Origin: Agapetus fuscipes
Lineage: Eukaryota > Arthropoda > Insecta > Trichoptera > Glossosomatidae
DNA length: 64,000 nucleotides
NCBI GenBank assembly: GCA_951799405.1
Contig: OX637343.1
Location: 10,518,524-10,582,523 of the forward strand
Direction of reading: 5' to 3'
Shown here: in pieces, positions 14,765 through 26,186 of the stretch
Numbering within the stretch: the first letter of the stretch is position 1
How the letters are laid out: each line of letters begins with the position of its first letter
Notes under the pieces: model-generated
Seen by the model: the letters and a program-made list of their open reading frames with translations, nothing else
Told to the model about the DNA's origin: nothing
Database searches by the model: none
Position numbers and translations under genes: made by a program

Positions 14765-15387
14765 ATATATATATATATGTCAGGCTTATTTATTTTAAAT
14801 TACACATGATAAGAGAGCGCCGTTTTTGTGTGTGTCACACCTCAAGGGCCCTCTCCGATCACGGATAAGACTTTTTGAAAAGGTGCGTCTTGAGAGCTCC
14901 GCGAAATATACCCATAGATTCGGAGTTCTTCACTCCGGGTGGCAGTCTGTTCCACTCCACCGGACCCGCAACACGGAAAGCACGGTCTCCAAAATTTGTA
15001 CGGATCTGACGGTGCGGCTGAACCAAATTGATTTCACCATCGCCCGCGGATCTGAGTGTCTGCCTCCTCACACCCATCTCAACAGGCGAAATCATGTCAG
15101 TCGGATAAGGTGGAGCCAAGCCATTGATGGCTTTATATACCATCAGACAAACACGGTAGACCACCCTCTCCGGGAAACGAAGCCAATGTAGTTTTTTTTA
15201 ACAGCGGAGTGATGTGAGCGAATTTGGATATCCCGAATATGAGCCTTGCTGCTGAATTCAACACAGATTGAAAGCGGGTGAAATGCTTCTTTGGCTGACC
15301 ACTATAAAGCGTTGAGCAATAATCAATCCGAGACATCACAAACGCACTCACCAGGGTCTTAACCAATGTATCAATATGATGTATCAA
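14765..15387 (-). pseudogene. CR1-like LINE, 3' end with ORF2 C-terminus, one frameshift
   Basis: Minus-strand reading shows VMSRIDYCSTLYSGQPKKHF, ARLIFGISKFAHITPLL, a shift in an A8 run near 15191-15198, then LHWLRFPERVVYRVCLMVYK-AINGLAPPYPTDMI and GDRAFRVAGPVEWNRLPPGV, ending LKTHLF. This is the standard end of CR1/L2-type ORF2. The 3' UTR holds GGCCCTTGAGGTGTGACACA and then a (TA)n run at about 14760-14778. The same 3' motif closes SINE B. Confidence 0.85.
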
Positions 15388-15389
15388 TG

Positions 15390-16055
15390 CCGTAAGTTAG
15401 TCGCTTCTCCATCAATATTATAACTCAGTGAGTCCACTAGACATATATACGTCGTAAATGAAAGATGGGCAATAAAGGTACCTAAAATATTCTTTGTAAG
15501 ATAATAATTGTGTAAGCTGCTATTTATTTTTAGTTGAACACATAGGAAACATAGGATTTCACATGTAAGAACATATTTTTTTGTATGACCACACCACTGC
15601 TGTGTCTGGCAGGGCTGGGGACAACTGTGCCCCATGGTACGCATCAACGTCATTAGTTAGTTTCTACTCCTCTATATTATAACTCAATGTTTAACTCCGT
15701 GGAGCGAGGAATTTCTGTATTAAAAACTTATTCCACGAAGAAAAACGCACGAGATGAAAGTTGAAATGCTGATAGTTGTCGTTGGTGGAAATATCTAGAT
15801 GATATTGATTATGGAAGGAAGTTCTTGAAGTATGGGTAGGTACCTTTTAATGCTACGTGTGTTTTAAAGAGTTTGATGTACATAGTGTCGCGTGTGGACA
15901 TCCCTATCATGGGATAATACTATGGATAACTATGGATAAAGGACGTTTTCTCCTTTGGTTTTCCAATGCATTGAAAATTAAGAGCTTTTACGGTAAATTT
16001 AACACGACAAAATAATGCGTAATACTAGGCTAAAATACGCATTCTGTAAAAAATA
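15390..16055. other. AT-rich, nothing recognised
   Basis: TAAGTTAGTCGCTTCTCC...ATATTATAACTC (about 15390) and a similar block at 15655 are two weak copies of an unknown short repeat. Confidence 0.4.
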
Positions 16056-16057
16056 CT

Positions 16058-16252
16058 TCACTTTGACAATGCTCCCTCTGTTTCAGGGAAAGGTGACAAA
16101 AGATAAAGGGGATATAGTTGCATGAGATTTGAATTTTAATTTATAAGTGCACACGCAGTATTTGTAAGCGCAATTTACACGTGCCACCATGTGGGCTTGC
16201 ATTATAAATCAATCTTAGATGTTAATATAATTTTGCAACTTAGATAAGATCT
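16058..16252 (+). mobile_element. Family G copy, 5' truncated
   Basis: Starts inside CACTTTGACAATGCTCCC and ends TTGCAACTTAGATAAGAT. Confidence 0.7.
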
Positions 16253-16299
16253 GGAAAAAAACTACATGACAAAATAATGCATAATACTACATGGGTTAG

Positions 16300-16468
16300 G
16301 ATGAGGCTGATTAGCCATAGGTACTGTAAAAAAAGTTCACGTTGCCAATGCCATCCATATTTTAAGAATGATCGGCAGAAATTGAACGGTTAATGTGAAT
16401 TTGAGGGTCGGGTTTTTATTTCGAAGTAAGACATGCAGCATGTCAAAGAACGAAATTACACGTTTTTT
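16300..16468 (+). mobile_element. Family G copy, 5' two-thirds
   Basis: Runs from TTAGGATGAGGCTGATTAGC to GAAATTACACG, where family E sequence takes over near 16470. Confidence 0.65.
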
Positions 16469-16469
16469 T

Positions 16470-16740
16470 AATTATAATTTTCTCGGTATACGTGATATAG
16501 GAGCAATCCTAAAAAGAGTGCCACCCGAGGTATGCTATTAGCTTCAATAACATGACTACGTCTCTGACCTAGAGGTTCTTATTTTGTCGTGTCGTTGCTT
16601 TTACTTCACGGGAAGGCCTTCCGCCACCTGAAAAAATACATAGCATTGTTATGAGCGTACATGTGCTGTGGGTCCTTCTGACACATACATACATCCGGGT
16701 ATGAGAAGGGTTTGAGCATACGGTATGATACTTGAAATGA
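16470..16740 (+). mobile_element. Family E element
   Basis: Same order of landmarks as at 58.8 kb (AAAGAGTGCCACCCGAGGTA to GAAGGGTTTGAGCATACGGT), with the segment around TTTAGAGTCATGGG missing. Confidence 0.7.
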
Positions 16741-16911
16741 CATTTACTTTAGAAAAACTGTAACTTTTACTCTGTCATCATTCTGCTGAGGATGGTCAAA
16801 GCCTCTGTATGGTGATCTCTATTTCTTCCTTTCATTGCATACCCTTTAAATTAATTATTGTCTATCACATTTTTTTTACATTAACTTTGTATTATATTAT
16901 TATATACATTG

Positions 16912-17036
16912 TAGGTCCACATGCGGCATGTGTTAGCGCGAAATTATACATGTCTGCTTGTGGGAATGCATTTTATAAAAATCTTAAATGATATATATCT
17001 TTGCAGCTTAGATTAGATTAGATTAGATTAGATTGT
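16912..17036 (+). mobile_element. Family G copy, 3' half with (AGATT)4 tail
   Basis: GTAGGTCCACATGCGGCATG at its left edge, TTGCAGCTTAGATTAGATTA at its right. It repeats the CACATGC segment of the piece ending at 16468, so it is a different insertion. Confidence 0.75.
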
Positions 17037-17141
17037 ACATCGCTTTCACAAAATCAAGCTATATTTTTTTGGTAAAATCAAGTCAAAAACACTTCTTGTT
17101 TATGTAACAAACTCAGTACTTTATTGTACTGCAGATAGATT

Positions 17142-17416
17142 GCTCCTTGACTTATAGGTTGGTATGTGGCTGACCACCCATGCTGTAGAAAATGGTTCAC
17201 TTTGCCAATGTCATCCCTGTTTCAGGGAAGGTCGGCAAGAGTTGCAGGGTGTGTGTTCATTTTTGGTTTGGGTTTTTATGTTGTAGGTTCACATGCGGCA
17301 TGTACAACTGCGAACTTGTACGTGTTTGCTTGTGAAAATGCATGTAATGTGAATTTCCAATGTTACATATCTTTGCAACTTTAGAAAAAGATTAGATTAG
17401 ATTAGATTAGATACGC
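17142..17416 (+). mobile_element. Family G copy, full length
   Basis: CTCCTTGACTTATAGGTTGG to GATTAGATTAGATTAGATAC. All internal landmarks are present. Confidence 0.85.
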
Positions 17417-17775
17417 ATTGAGGCAAGTAAAAATAAGCCCTGTGCCCCATGTATACAACATTGTGTAAACATTTTGATCGTATTGATAGGAAAATGTATG
17501 GTAGATACACCAGCACTCCTAGTGAGTGATTTATTTTCAGTGAGTTTTCCATTTACGCGCTTTATACTTTATAATATAATTAGATTATTTGCCAAAGCAA
17601 AGGCTGTATAGGGAATGCCTTGATGCGTGTACAAGCCAGAGATTTCATATATCATAATTCTATAACAGGATTAAGTCGATTCAGAGCGTCAAGGATTTGC
17701 CAAACAGGAAGCGTTTCTAACGCGCGTCCCGGATTATAGCGTTGGTTGTATTCTACTGAACATGCTTACATCTCG

Positions 17776-17840
17776 TCCCCTCAGTGCTTCTTTGGCTTAT
17801 CTACCATTCGATTCAAAGATGACCTCTCAATGAAATTAAA
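17776..17840 (+). mobile_element. Family H MITE, one end only
   Basis: CCCCTCAGTGCTTCTTTGGC-TTATCTACCATTCGATTC, then a break at the A-run before SINE A. Confidence 0.6.
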
Positions 17841-17844
17841 AAAA

Positions 17845-18335
17845 AGTTGGTAGAATGCTTGCGTTCTATGCCAAAGGGCCAGCGTACAATCCATACCAAC
17901 GGTGTTAGAAATTTTATTTCCTTTTTCGGTGATTATTTCAAACCCAAAATCAAAATACTGACAAGGTTTACGCAGCCTTCACAAGAAATGAGTACGAGCC
18001 CCCTTGCAAGCTGGCAAGCCCTTTACTTCAACCGAAGTAGTTTCCAATCGCCCCCAGGCGCGTGCATAGGGTATAGGCAAATACATTTCAGTTTAAATAT
18101 TTTCTTCCATGCCTTTAAAATTTGAAATTGACTGAAGTTCTAACAATGGCTCCAATCGAATTTAAATTTTAAATATGAATGTCAAGTTTAAATGGTTTTT
18201 ACTACATATTGCCTACCTATTAGGCGCATGTGGCTGTATGGGATGCACGCCCTTGCTCGCCACATGCGACCCCTTCGGGGAGAATGCAGCAGCAAGTTAC
18301 TCCATATGTGTTACTAAGTTGCGGCGTTTGCAATT
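17845..18335 (+). mobile_element. SINE A, old copy with about 160 bp of foreign sequence
   Basis: Starts at a damaged head (GTTGGTAGAATGCTTGCGTTC), continues to the CTTCAACCGAAGTAG region, then unrelated AT-rich sequence from about 18060 to 18210, and resumes with GCCACATGCGACCCCTTCGG. It begins next to a half family H element. Confidence 0.6.
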
Positions 18336-18404
18336 GGTTTTCTTGGTATTATTTTTGAAACTATAATTTCTGCATACTTCTGTTGCTGGGTCTATCTGAC
18401 CGGT

Positions 18405-18656
18405 CCGTAGTCTAATCTAATCTAAGTTGCAAAGATATGTTACATTGGAGATTCACATTATATGCATTCTCACAAGCAGTTCGCGCTTGCACATGTCACA
18501 TGTGAACCTACAACATAAAAACCAAATCTCAAATGGACATACACCCTGCAACTCTTGCCGTTCTTCCCTGAAACAGGGGTACCATTGGCAAAGTGAACCA
18601 TTGTTTACAGCATGGGTGGTCAGCCGCATACCAACCTATAAGTCAAGGAACAGTGG
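18405..18656 (-). mobile_element. Family G copy, full length
   Basis: TAATCTAATCTAAGTTGCAA at the left and TATAAGTCAAGGAA at the right. It abuts a SINE B head at 18656. Confidence 0.85.
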
Positions 18657-18937
18657 TTTGGTAGTTAACACTTCTGACTCGTAAATGGAAGATTTTGGGT
18701 TCGAACCCTGGCGCAGCAAAAAAAAAACAGTACCATTTATATTTTCAAAAATGCTCAGCGCTGGGTGAAAAATTCAAATAGCTTTACCAAAGACCGGTCA
18801 CTAAAGGTCCATCCAGCCTTACAGCAACTGGGTCTGGTTTGAAAATTGGCGCCTTCTACAGCGACGACCAAGCTCGCAGAGGGCTCTTGAAGTGGGATAC
18901 ACAGAAAAACAGCGCTCACCAAATAAATCATCCTAAT
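18655..18937 (+). mobile_element. SINE B, full length
   Basis: Runs from TGGTAGTTAACACTTCTGAC and box B GGTTCGAACCC to CGCTCACCAAATAAATCATC plus (ATT)n. A GC-rich islet begins about 50 bp after its tail. Confidence 0.85.
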
Positions 18938-18984
18938 ATTAAAATATCGAAGGCACACACTCACTATTTGAAGTACTAGATTGG

Positions 18985-19170
18985 ACTGGTGCGGGGTACA
19001 TGCGTAGTCTGCTTTCCCGGGGCTCCGTTCGCCACTCGGGCGCCTCCCTGAGGGGGCGAAAAGGGGCGCTGGGGTGGCAGGGTGGGAGCATTAGGGAGGG
19101 AGCTTGGTGAGAGGAGGGGAGGATACCGCCCACCCCCTCCCACGCTGACTGTTCGCAGCTGATTTGAAAG
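18985..19170. other. GC-rich islet, unexplained
   Basis: About 180 bp with GGGGCTCCGTTCGCCACTCG, GGGGCGAAAAGGGGCGCTGG and CCACCCCCTCCCACGCTGAC. No protein family seen in any frame. Confidence 0.5.
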
Positions 19171-19359
19171 CGTGCTGCCAGGTTGAGAATTTTTCAGATA
19201 TTAAAAAAAGTGTTTTCTGTTCTTGTTTTTAATAAGACTTTCCCAGTCCACTTAAGGACGTTGGCCTCCTCCATGCTTCTCTTTGCCTTTTAATCGACTA
19301 GCTTTTTTTAATTCCACATTTCGATCTATAATTGGTTTCGATATATACATATAGGGTTT

Positions 19360-19748
19360 TTGACTAATAGGTTGATTTGAGGCTAACCCTCCATACTGTA
19401 AAAAATGGTTTACTTTGCCAATGTCAACCCTCAGGTTGGAAAAAGTTGTCGGGTGTATGTGCATTTGAGATTTGGGTTTTTATTTTGTAAGAAGACATGC
19501 GGCATGTGTACGCGCGAAGTCATACACGTCTTTTTGTAGGCATGCATTTCAAATGAATTTTGAATGTTAATACATATTTACAACTTTGATTACTGTATGT
19601 GCACAAACAAATTAAAATCCAAGCCTCAAATGAATATAAATACTGAAACTTTTGCCGACCTTTTGTGAAACAGGAGTGACATTGAGTGAAACATTTTTTA
19701 CAGTATGGGTGGTCAGCCTAATACCAACCTAAAAGTCAAGGAATACAA
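19360..19748. mobile_element. Two family G copies in inverted (tail-to-tail) arrangement
   Basis: Plus copy 19360-19600 (GACTAATAGGTTGATTTGAG to TTTACAACTTTGATTA) meets a minus 5'-part copy 19605-19748 (AAATCCAAGCCTCAAATGAA to AAAAGTCAAGGAATAC). Confidence 0.75.
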
Positions 19749-19827
19749 ATAATAATGAACTTTGATATCAATAAATGAAATTCAGAAAATTTTGAAACTC
19801 GCTCCTTACTTTTTCACTAAAGCATTT

Positions 19828-20068
19828 TACAAAGTTGGCATGAGGCTGACCCCCCATGCTGTACAAACTTGGCTAACTTTTACCAATGCCAACCCCGGTT
19901 TTTCGGAAATGCGGCAGGAGTTACAAAGTTTATATTCATGTTAGGTTTGGTTTATTTTGCATGCACACATGCAGCACGTGTAAGTGCGAATTCACATGTG
20001 CCTGCTTGTGGGCATGCATTAAATATGAGCATTAAATGCCAATACTATATATTTGCAACACAGATGTG
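19828..20068 (+). mobile_element. Family G copy, 5' diverged
   Basis: From GTTGGCATGAGGCTGACCCC to TTTGCAACACAGATG; no pentamer tail is left. Confidence 0.7.
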
Positions 20069-20069
20069 C

Positions 20070-21335
20070 ATGCAGGTACACACTTTCAGGAATAGACAGC
20101 AAACGAATGTGAAAACAGAAATTTAAAGTTTTCATCTTTTTACATTAATTGGGCGAGAGACGAACTTTTTACGAGGTATTTTTATCAAGTCAATGTTTTA
20201 CTTGATTCCTAGCATTTAATCTGTTTTAAATCTGACAATATACTGTTACGAATATGCAGGATATTTGTAGTTGTGTTTGTGTTGGTTTGATAATAATTAA
20301 TTAGTTAGCTTCAAAAATCACCCAACCGTCATACTCATTTATGTTCCGTGATCTGTGGTCATACTATATTGTGAAAAAGCAACTCTGAACCAAAAGTGAT
20401 TAAAATAAATTGTGGATATAAATAAACCGAAGTTTTTATTCAATATAACCCGCTTAAAAACATAACAATAAATTCCTTCTTTGTATAGGAAATGCTCAAA
20501 GAAGAAAAATAAACGATTTTCAGCCACCCTCTCAAAACGTACAGTTGGCAACTCACCCTGAATAGAGGCTGTAAGCCTGAAATTTTCAGTTTGTGAACGT
20601 CCTTCTTAGGGGATGGTTGTGCGTCTCTGAAAAATAAACAAAAATACTCTATATTTACGATGAATAAATAGATATAAATACAATTAAAAAATACGTGTTA
20701 TCTAGTGTTAAAATAATAAAATCAAGTGAGATATTTTAGGGTAAATCTATAAATAAAATTAGGGTTTGAATAATATGTAACAATTTCAATAAATGTATTT
20801 AAATGAAAATAAAAGTAAATGAGACATTTTAACATAGAAGTTATTAATAAAATATATGTGAATAATTTTATGAGGATAAATGAATTAATGAGGTAAATAT
20901 AAAATAGAATTTGGGAATAATAATAAAATAGTTGATGAAGTATACAAATGAACTTTAAATGTGTAAATTCAGTTTCTCAATTAGTATAAAAGACATTTAA
21001 AATGCATCATTTTGCAATAATAATACAGTGAATATGTTAAATTTAAATTTATTCAATAAAATATACATTTTGTATTATTCATAATTAAAAATAAATGTAC
21101 TTTTATAAATTTAGCATTGTAAAATTAAATCAATAAAAAAAATGAGATAGCTTTATTTTTAATTATTTTATTGTTGTAAAGAACACTTACTATTACTATA
21201 TATATTGGTGTTTACAATTTTGTAATATTGTTAATAGAATATTGGCAGTGTTGTAAATGACAGCAGGATTTTTGTAATAGATTGGTTGACAGTTTTTGTG
21301 AGTTTATGTGTGTGTGAAGTGTTGGATTATATTAA
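20070..21335. other. Very AT-rich low-complexity block
   Basis: 20620-21240 is almost entirely A/T in short TAAATA-type words. No coding or repeat-family signal. Confidence 0.7.
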
Positions 21336-21500
21336 ATTTATTTGACAAACATGTTTGTGTCACGGATAAACATGTTTGTGTCATAGAACATACATTCTAG
21401 TGTCAGAAAATGTTAGCGTGACAAAGTAAATATGAATGTGTCGTAGGAGATTATGTGAAAGTGTCGGGGAACAAACACGTTGTGTGTCACGGAATAAACA
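21335..21500. repeat. Degenerate AAACATGTTTGTGTCACGGA tandem run
   Basis: AACATGTTTGTGTCACGGAT is followed about 25 bp later by AACATGTTTGTGTCATAGAA and weaker units. Confidence 0.55.
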
Positions 21501-21654
21501 AACCACTGGCACAAAAAGAATAAACAATGAGAGATTAAAGAAGAATGGTATTTGCAGGAGTGGGTTGTACATGATATGTGAGTATCATTTTTCCTTGTTT
21601 TTTTAGGTTAAATTTTGCCAATCTATTTACCTATAATTTAAGTTATAAATAAAG

Positions 21655-21855
21655 GATGATTTATTTGGTGAGCGCTGTTTTTGTGTGTATCACACCTCGA
21701 GAGCCTTCTGCGAGCTTGGTCGTCGCTGTGGAAAGCGCCAATTCTCAAGCAAGACCCAGTTGTTGTAAGGTTGGATGGAACTTTCAGTGACCGGTCTTTG
21801 GTAAAGGTTTATGAATTTTTCAACTCAGCGAAGAGCACAGTCGAAAAATAAATAT
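21655..21855 (-). mobile_element. SINE B, 3' two-thirds
   Basis: On minus: TTTACCAAAGACCGGTCACT ... CTCGCAGAAGGCTCTCGAGG, ending AAATAAATCATCC. The tRNA-like head is missing. Confidence 0.75.
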
Positions 21856-22079
21856 TTATATTTTTTTATTTTATTTTATATAAAGACGCCAACAGAACAA
21901 AAGAGTTGCACATACACAAAACACATAATACAAACACATAAGTATCTCCAATGCTCCAATAATAGGTATCTATCGCATATACATTTTAACAATATGAATG
22001 TTTTGAACAGGTAAAGTACAATGAGTAGGTATAGCGGCATTAGCGGGAGTTATAAAGATATATTAGCATTAAAAAAATT

Positions 22080-22280
22080 CATTAAATTTATGTTCACAAG
22101 CAGGCGCGTGTGAACTTACAATATAAAAATACAAACTCAAATGAAAATACCAATGCCACCCCGGTTTCAGGGAAGGGCTACAAGAGTTGCAAAGTTTACG
22201 TTCTTGTAAAGATTGTTTTTTTTTTGTAAGCGCGATCTTACACGTGTCTGCCTGTACACGCACATTGACTATAAGCGTAA
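22080..22280. mobile_element. Rearranged family G pieces, inverted
   Basis: 22085-22150 is a minus fragment (TTCACAAGCAGGCGCGTGTG). 22150-22270 is a plus fragment (CCAATGCCACCCCGGTTTCA to GCCTGTACACGCAC). The two meet at AAAATACC. Confidence 0.55.
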
Positions 22281-22384
22281 AATTTCTTTACAACACACAA
22301 ATAAAATCACATCATTGGCAAATCTACGCACAATAATAATGGACTCTCGACAAATTTAAATTTACAATTTTTTTCTCGGCGTGA

Positions 22385-22532
22385 AAACGTCACTGGTCTA
22401 TCGATGCATTGGGGATTTGGGTTTTACAATTTTGTGAGTAGACATGCAGCATGTGTGAGCTCGAACTTACATCTGCCTGCTTATGGACATGCATTGAATA
22501 TTAATCTTTAATGTCAATATATCACTACGACC
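22385..22532 (+). mobile_element. Family G copy, 3' half
   Basis: GGGGATTTGGGTTTTACAAT, ACATGCAGCATGTGTGAGCT, and TATCACTACGACCC at its end. Confidence 0.6.
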
Positions 22533-22544
22533 CTGCAACCGGAC

Positions 22545-22640
22545 ATGGACAACTGCCACATCACCAACACCTCTGCGGCACTATAACAAGTGCCATAGAC
22601 CCTTAGAGTCTCTCGAATCTAGGGAGTCTACCGCATAGCA
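22545..22640 (+). mobile_element. 3' end fragment of the Jockey-like LINE family
   Basis: CTCTGCGGCACTATAACAAG followed by TGCCATAGACC, GAGTCTCTCGAATCT and GGGAGTCTACCGCATAG. It abuts SINE A at 22640. Confidence 0.5.
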
Positions 22641-22980
22641 ACGCAACTAAAAAAAAAACGCAACTAAGCTACACATATAGTGTTACTTCTTGCCGCGTTA
22701 TCCCCGAAGGGGTCGCATGTGGCGAGTTCAACCTATTTATTTTTACAGGTAAGGGGGTCGGCCTTATGCCAACCACTTCAGTTGAAGTGGTGGTTTCCCA
22801 GCTCTCGAGAGTGCTGGTACTCATTTCTTGTGAAGGCTGAGTAAACCTTACCGGTATTTTATTTTGGGGTTTGAAATAAACACCGAAACGGGAAATCATT
22901 TCTGACACCTTCGGTGGGATTCGAACCCGAGCTTTCGGCATGGAATGCAAGCACTCTACCACCTGAGCTATCGACCGGAC
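22640..22980 (-). mobile_element. SINE A, full length
   Basis: Clean head (GGTTCGAATCC as reverse complement at 22916-22926) and full body. The 3' tail shows CGCAAC plus a T-run and a second CGCAAC unit. Confidence 0.85.
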
Positions 22981-23522
22981 AGATAGGCTTTAGATAGGCA
23001 TAGGCTTTCTTAAAAAAAAAAAAAACTTCTAGATTATAGATAGATAGAATACCTAGTCTTTTTTTTTGATAAAAAAATAAATAAAAAGAAAGTCCCTGAA
23101 ATTTCAGTAAAATTCATATTTTTTTGTAAATTTTCACAATTTTTTTTTAATGTGAATTTTTTTCAGACCGAAAAATAAAGTCAGATTTTCAGCCCACTGT
23201 CATAATAAAATCAACAGTATAAATACAAAATGACAAAAAACACTTTTGTTAAATTCTCATTTTATGTTTATTTTAATTTTTATTGTTTATTTAATAATTC
23301 CTTTTTTTAATTAGCGGTTTATTTACGGGAGGACGCCTCTTTTCTGTAAAGTGGAGTTTATATTATTTTATCATGGCAATTTTGATTCGCGCGACACATT
23401 TTGTCAATATTAAAAATCCCGCGTACCTAATTTTTTGTAAAGCTTACTTTTCAGTATTTTCCTTTGTGCGATTTTTTTCCCCATACTATTTTTATTTTAT
23501 TATTCATATATTTCAGACCGTT

Positions 23523-23692
23523 ATTATTCCTTGACTCAAAGGTTGGTATGAGGCTGACCACCCGTGCTGTACAAAAAATGGTTCACTTTGCCAATGTCAC
23601 TCCTGTTTTTCTGGGAAGGTCGGAAGAAGTTGCAGGATTTATGTTCATTCTAGATTTGGGATTTTACTTCGCAAGCACTGTGAGGATATTTA
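23523..23692 (+). mobile_element. Family G copy, 5' two-thirds
   Basis: TTATTCCTTGACTCAAAGGT to GGGATTTTACTTCGCAAGCA. A detached 3' piece (GCAGCACTTGTAAGCGCGAA) lies at 24247-24310. Confidence 0.65.
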
Positions 23693-23756
23693 CGATGATG
23701 TCCATGCCTTCAAAGAGGTGAGCCGCGCTAATGTAATACAACAACTACATTACGCA

Positions 23757-24036
23757 AACGCAACTAAACTAGAGTGGCGAAGGGTGCCATACAACTCGAT
23801 TCCCATCGGCTTCCCTTTTAAAATAAGTCAACAAAGTACTTAAAAAGTATAGGCACAAAGTAAAAAAATACATTTAAAACCCAAGGAAACAATATGTATT
23901 TTTCCCAATTGAAACCATTCAGTCTAATTTATTATCATTTTTGCCTCATTTTAAAAGGGAAACCGATGGGAATCGAGTTGGCATGGCACGGCATGGAGTG
24001 CAAGCACTCTATTAACTGAGCTATCGACCGGACGTT
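23757..24036 (-). mobile_element. SINE A remnant replaced in the middle by an inverted-repeat element
   Basis: Only the extreme 3' tail (CGCAACTAAACTAG) and the head (GCAAGCACTCTATTAACTGA) survive. The body is missing and a 200-bp inverted-repeat unit occupies its place. Confidence 0.6.
23786..23990. mobile_element. Inverted-repeat element inside SINE A
   Basis: Left arm CAACTCGATTCCCATCGGCT plus TCCCTTTTAAAAT; right arm is its near-perfect reverse complement (AAAAGGGAAACCGATGGGAA, then TCGAGTTGGCATGGCAC). Length about 200 bp, arms about 42 bp. Confidence 0.8.
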
Positions 24037-24409
24037 AAATATAACGACACTAAATGTTTAAATTTATTTGTTTCACCATCACAATTTATAATAATTCACA
24101 CAAATATATATAATAACAAAATTCACAAGACAGGTGGGCTGATCTCTTTTTCTTGTCTGTCATCTTTTGTTTTTCTATTCCATATTAAAAATTTCCCCAT
24201 ATTCTTTATTTTCCCTACATAGCCATTAAATTCTTCCGTTACAGTACGAATGCAGCACTTGTAAGCGCGAACTTACGTGTGTCCGTTTGTCGGCATGCAT
24301 TCATTTTGATGATATGGCCACAAAAATATACGTTGGTAATTTTCTTACCTTGTCACAAATTTCTTAAAAAAAAGAAGAATTATTTTTACACTTCTTACCA
24401 ATCCATTCT

Positions 24410-24900
24410 TCTTCTTCTCCTGTTTCAATCCAAGGATTGGTTTGCAGCAATATCTTTTACTCTTGTTCTCCATTCCTCCCTGTCTTGTGCGGCTCTTTTT
24501 AGGTCTGCATATGTTGAGCAGCGCACGTCCACCAGCAGGTCCTCCAGGTACTCTTGGCGTGGGCGTCCCCTGTTGTTGGTACCCTCGGTCATCCCCTCCA
24601 TTATGGCATGCAAGAGGCCTTTTTGTCGTATTACATGGACTATCCATCTTGCACGCCTTTCGGACAAAATCCTGAGCAGGTGCCTTCCTCTTTTGATTCT
24701 TTGGAGAACTTCCTCATTTGTGGTGTGGTCTCTCCAGGAAATTCCTAGAAGCCTTCTATATGACCACATCTCGAAAGCCTCTAGTCTTCGTTTATCCCTT
24801 TTGGATAGGCACCATGTCTCGCAGCCGTACATCAAGATACTCCATACATATGTTTTGATGAGGAGTAGTCTCAGTTACAGGTCTATGTTGTTTGATTCTA
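24410..24900 (-). pseudogene. Non-LTR retrotransposon ORF2 C-terminus (YGCETW type)
   Basis: Minus strand 24835-24425 is an open frame beginning MMYGCETWCLSKRDKRRLEA, then MWSYRRLLGISWRDHTTNEE and GRPRQEYLEDLLVDVRCSTY, ending near REEWRTRVKDIA. This is the classic endonuclease/reverse-transcriptase tail of arthropod LINEs. It is the longest intact LINE reading frame here, truncated upstream near 24900. Confidence 0.85.
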
Positions 24901-24904
24901 TTAT

Positions 24905-25500
24905 TTTATTCTTTAATATTAGTTTAATTAATTAATTGACCAAGTCGAGGAAGATTATTTTCAATAAATATTTTTGTTTTACGAAAATCGTTATTTTTTC
25001 TGCCCCCTTAAATTTTGCACAAATCTTTTGCGTGCCTTTGACTTTTGTTAAAAAAAACTCTTGGCTTTGAAGAAACAAAAAGAAGCGCTGTAACAATGTG
25101 GAATAATAACGTGGAATTAAATTAAGTGAAAAAGGAAGAGATCGCCTAATGAAGTTGCGGCTTAAGGCTTTAAAGAGGGGAATCCCTTTGAATAAAAGCA
25201 AAACCTGCGTACGCGATGGGGATCCTTAATGTGCCTTATGTACCATCACTCCTGCATGCAGCATTCCTGCCCGTATATCCATCTCAACAAGCAAGAGTGA
25301 CATGCAAGAGTGTCCACTCAAAATACATGCACACTACAGGGTAGATGATAATTTTTAAGACTAAAACTTCCACACTTCCAGTTGAATTTTTGTTAATCCC
25401 AGACATTTATTATTGTACTAGTTTTTCAACATTAATAATTATTGTGGTATCATATTGGAATCCAATGGTTTTTGTTCACATGTATGTGTATGTGTCTACT
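24905..25500. other. Nothing recognised
   Basis: Upstream of the LINE fragment; AT-rich with no motif I can assign. Confidence 0.4.
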
Positions 25501-25501
25501 T

Positions 25502-25825
25502 AGGGCCGATATTTTCAAATTTAGTTGACTAAAACCAAAAACTCCCAAAGTGACAAGCCCCCAACATATTAAAAATGATTACAATCCCATTCAAAAGCGA
25601 TGAAAAACAACTAGCCATAAAAATCATATGTGTGTAACCTTCATTAAGCTGAAAAACGACACAAAAATAGTTTCGTTATATCCTTACATCGAAAAAAACA
25701 GCTGCACTGTCAGTGAAGATGACGCCATCTTGAAAATCGTTAGTTAACCAACTAAATATTATGAAAATTTAACGAAAGTTGCATTTTAGTTAATATTACA
25801 ACCTTGAAAATACCAGGCCTTAAAG
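25502..25825. mobile_element. MITE-like element with GGCC...TATTTTCAA ends
   Basis: Left GGGCCGATATTTTCAAATTT and right (reverse complement) GGCCTGGTATTTTCAAGGTT, both followed by an ACTAAAA stretch. TTA flanks both ends. A lone right end (TTGAAAATACCGGGCCTTAA) sits at 26776-26796. Confidence 0.65.
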
Positions 25826-25878
25826 AGCACAATCGTATTCAATATCTGGCTTTTCTTTATTTTAGTTTTAGTTTAGCT

Positions 25879-25940
25879 CGTCACAACTTGCCCCACCTCT
25901 GTTACAACTAACCCCAAGGATGGGGGCAAGTTGTGACAAT
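25879..25940. repeat. Perfect 15-bp hairpin GTCACAACTTGCCCC
   Basis: GTCACAACTTGCCCC and its exact complement GGGGCAAGTTGTGAC flank about 30 bp. Confidence 0.8.
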
Positions 25941-26186
25941 TCCCATTTTTTGTAAAAAAAATAAGTATTGCTTTGCCCTTTTGGTTGCAAATATTTTAAA
26001 ACCAAAACGCCAAAGCCAAATAAGTACTCGTGTTTTGTAAAAAAGATTACATTTCTTTTTTGATTAATGAATTTTCGACAACACCGTTCCAAAAAAAATG
26101 TCACAACACGCTCCAACTTTCCCCAACCGACCCGCGAATCGAAGAGCCGCATGCAAAAATGACATGTAAAATGTTGAATATTTGGA

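Noticed and set aside
24279..24935. 218-codon plus-strand ORF
   Set aside because: It is the antisense shadow of the LINE ORF2 fragment on minus, which has clear family motifs.
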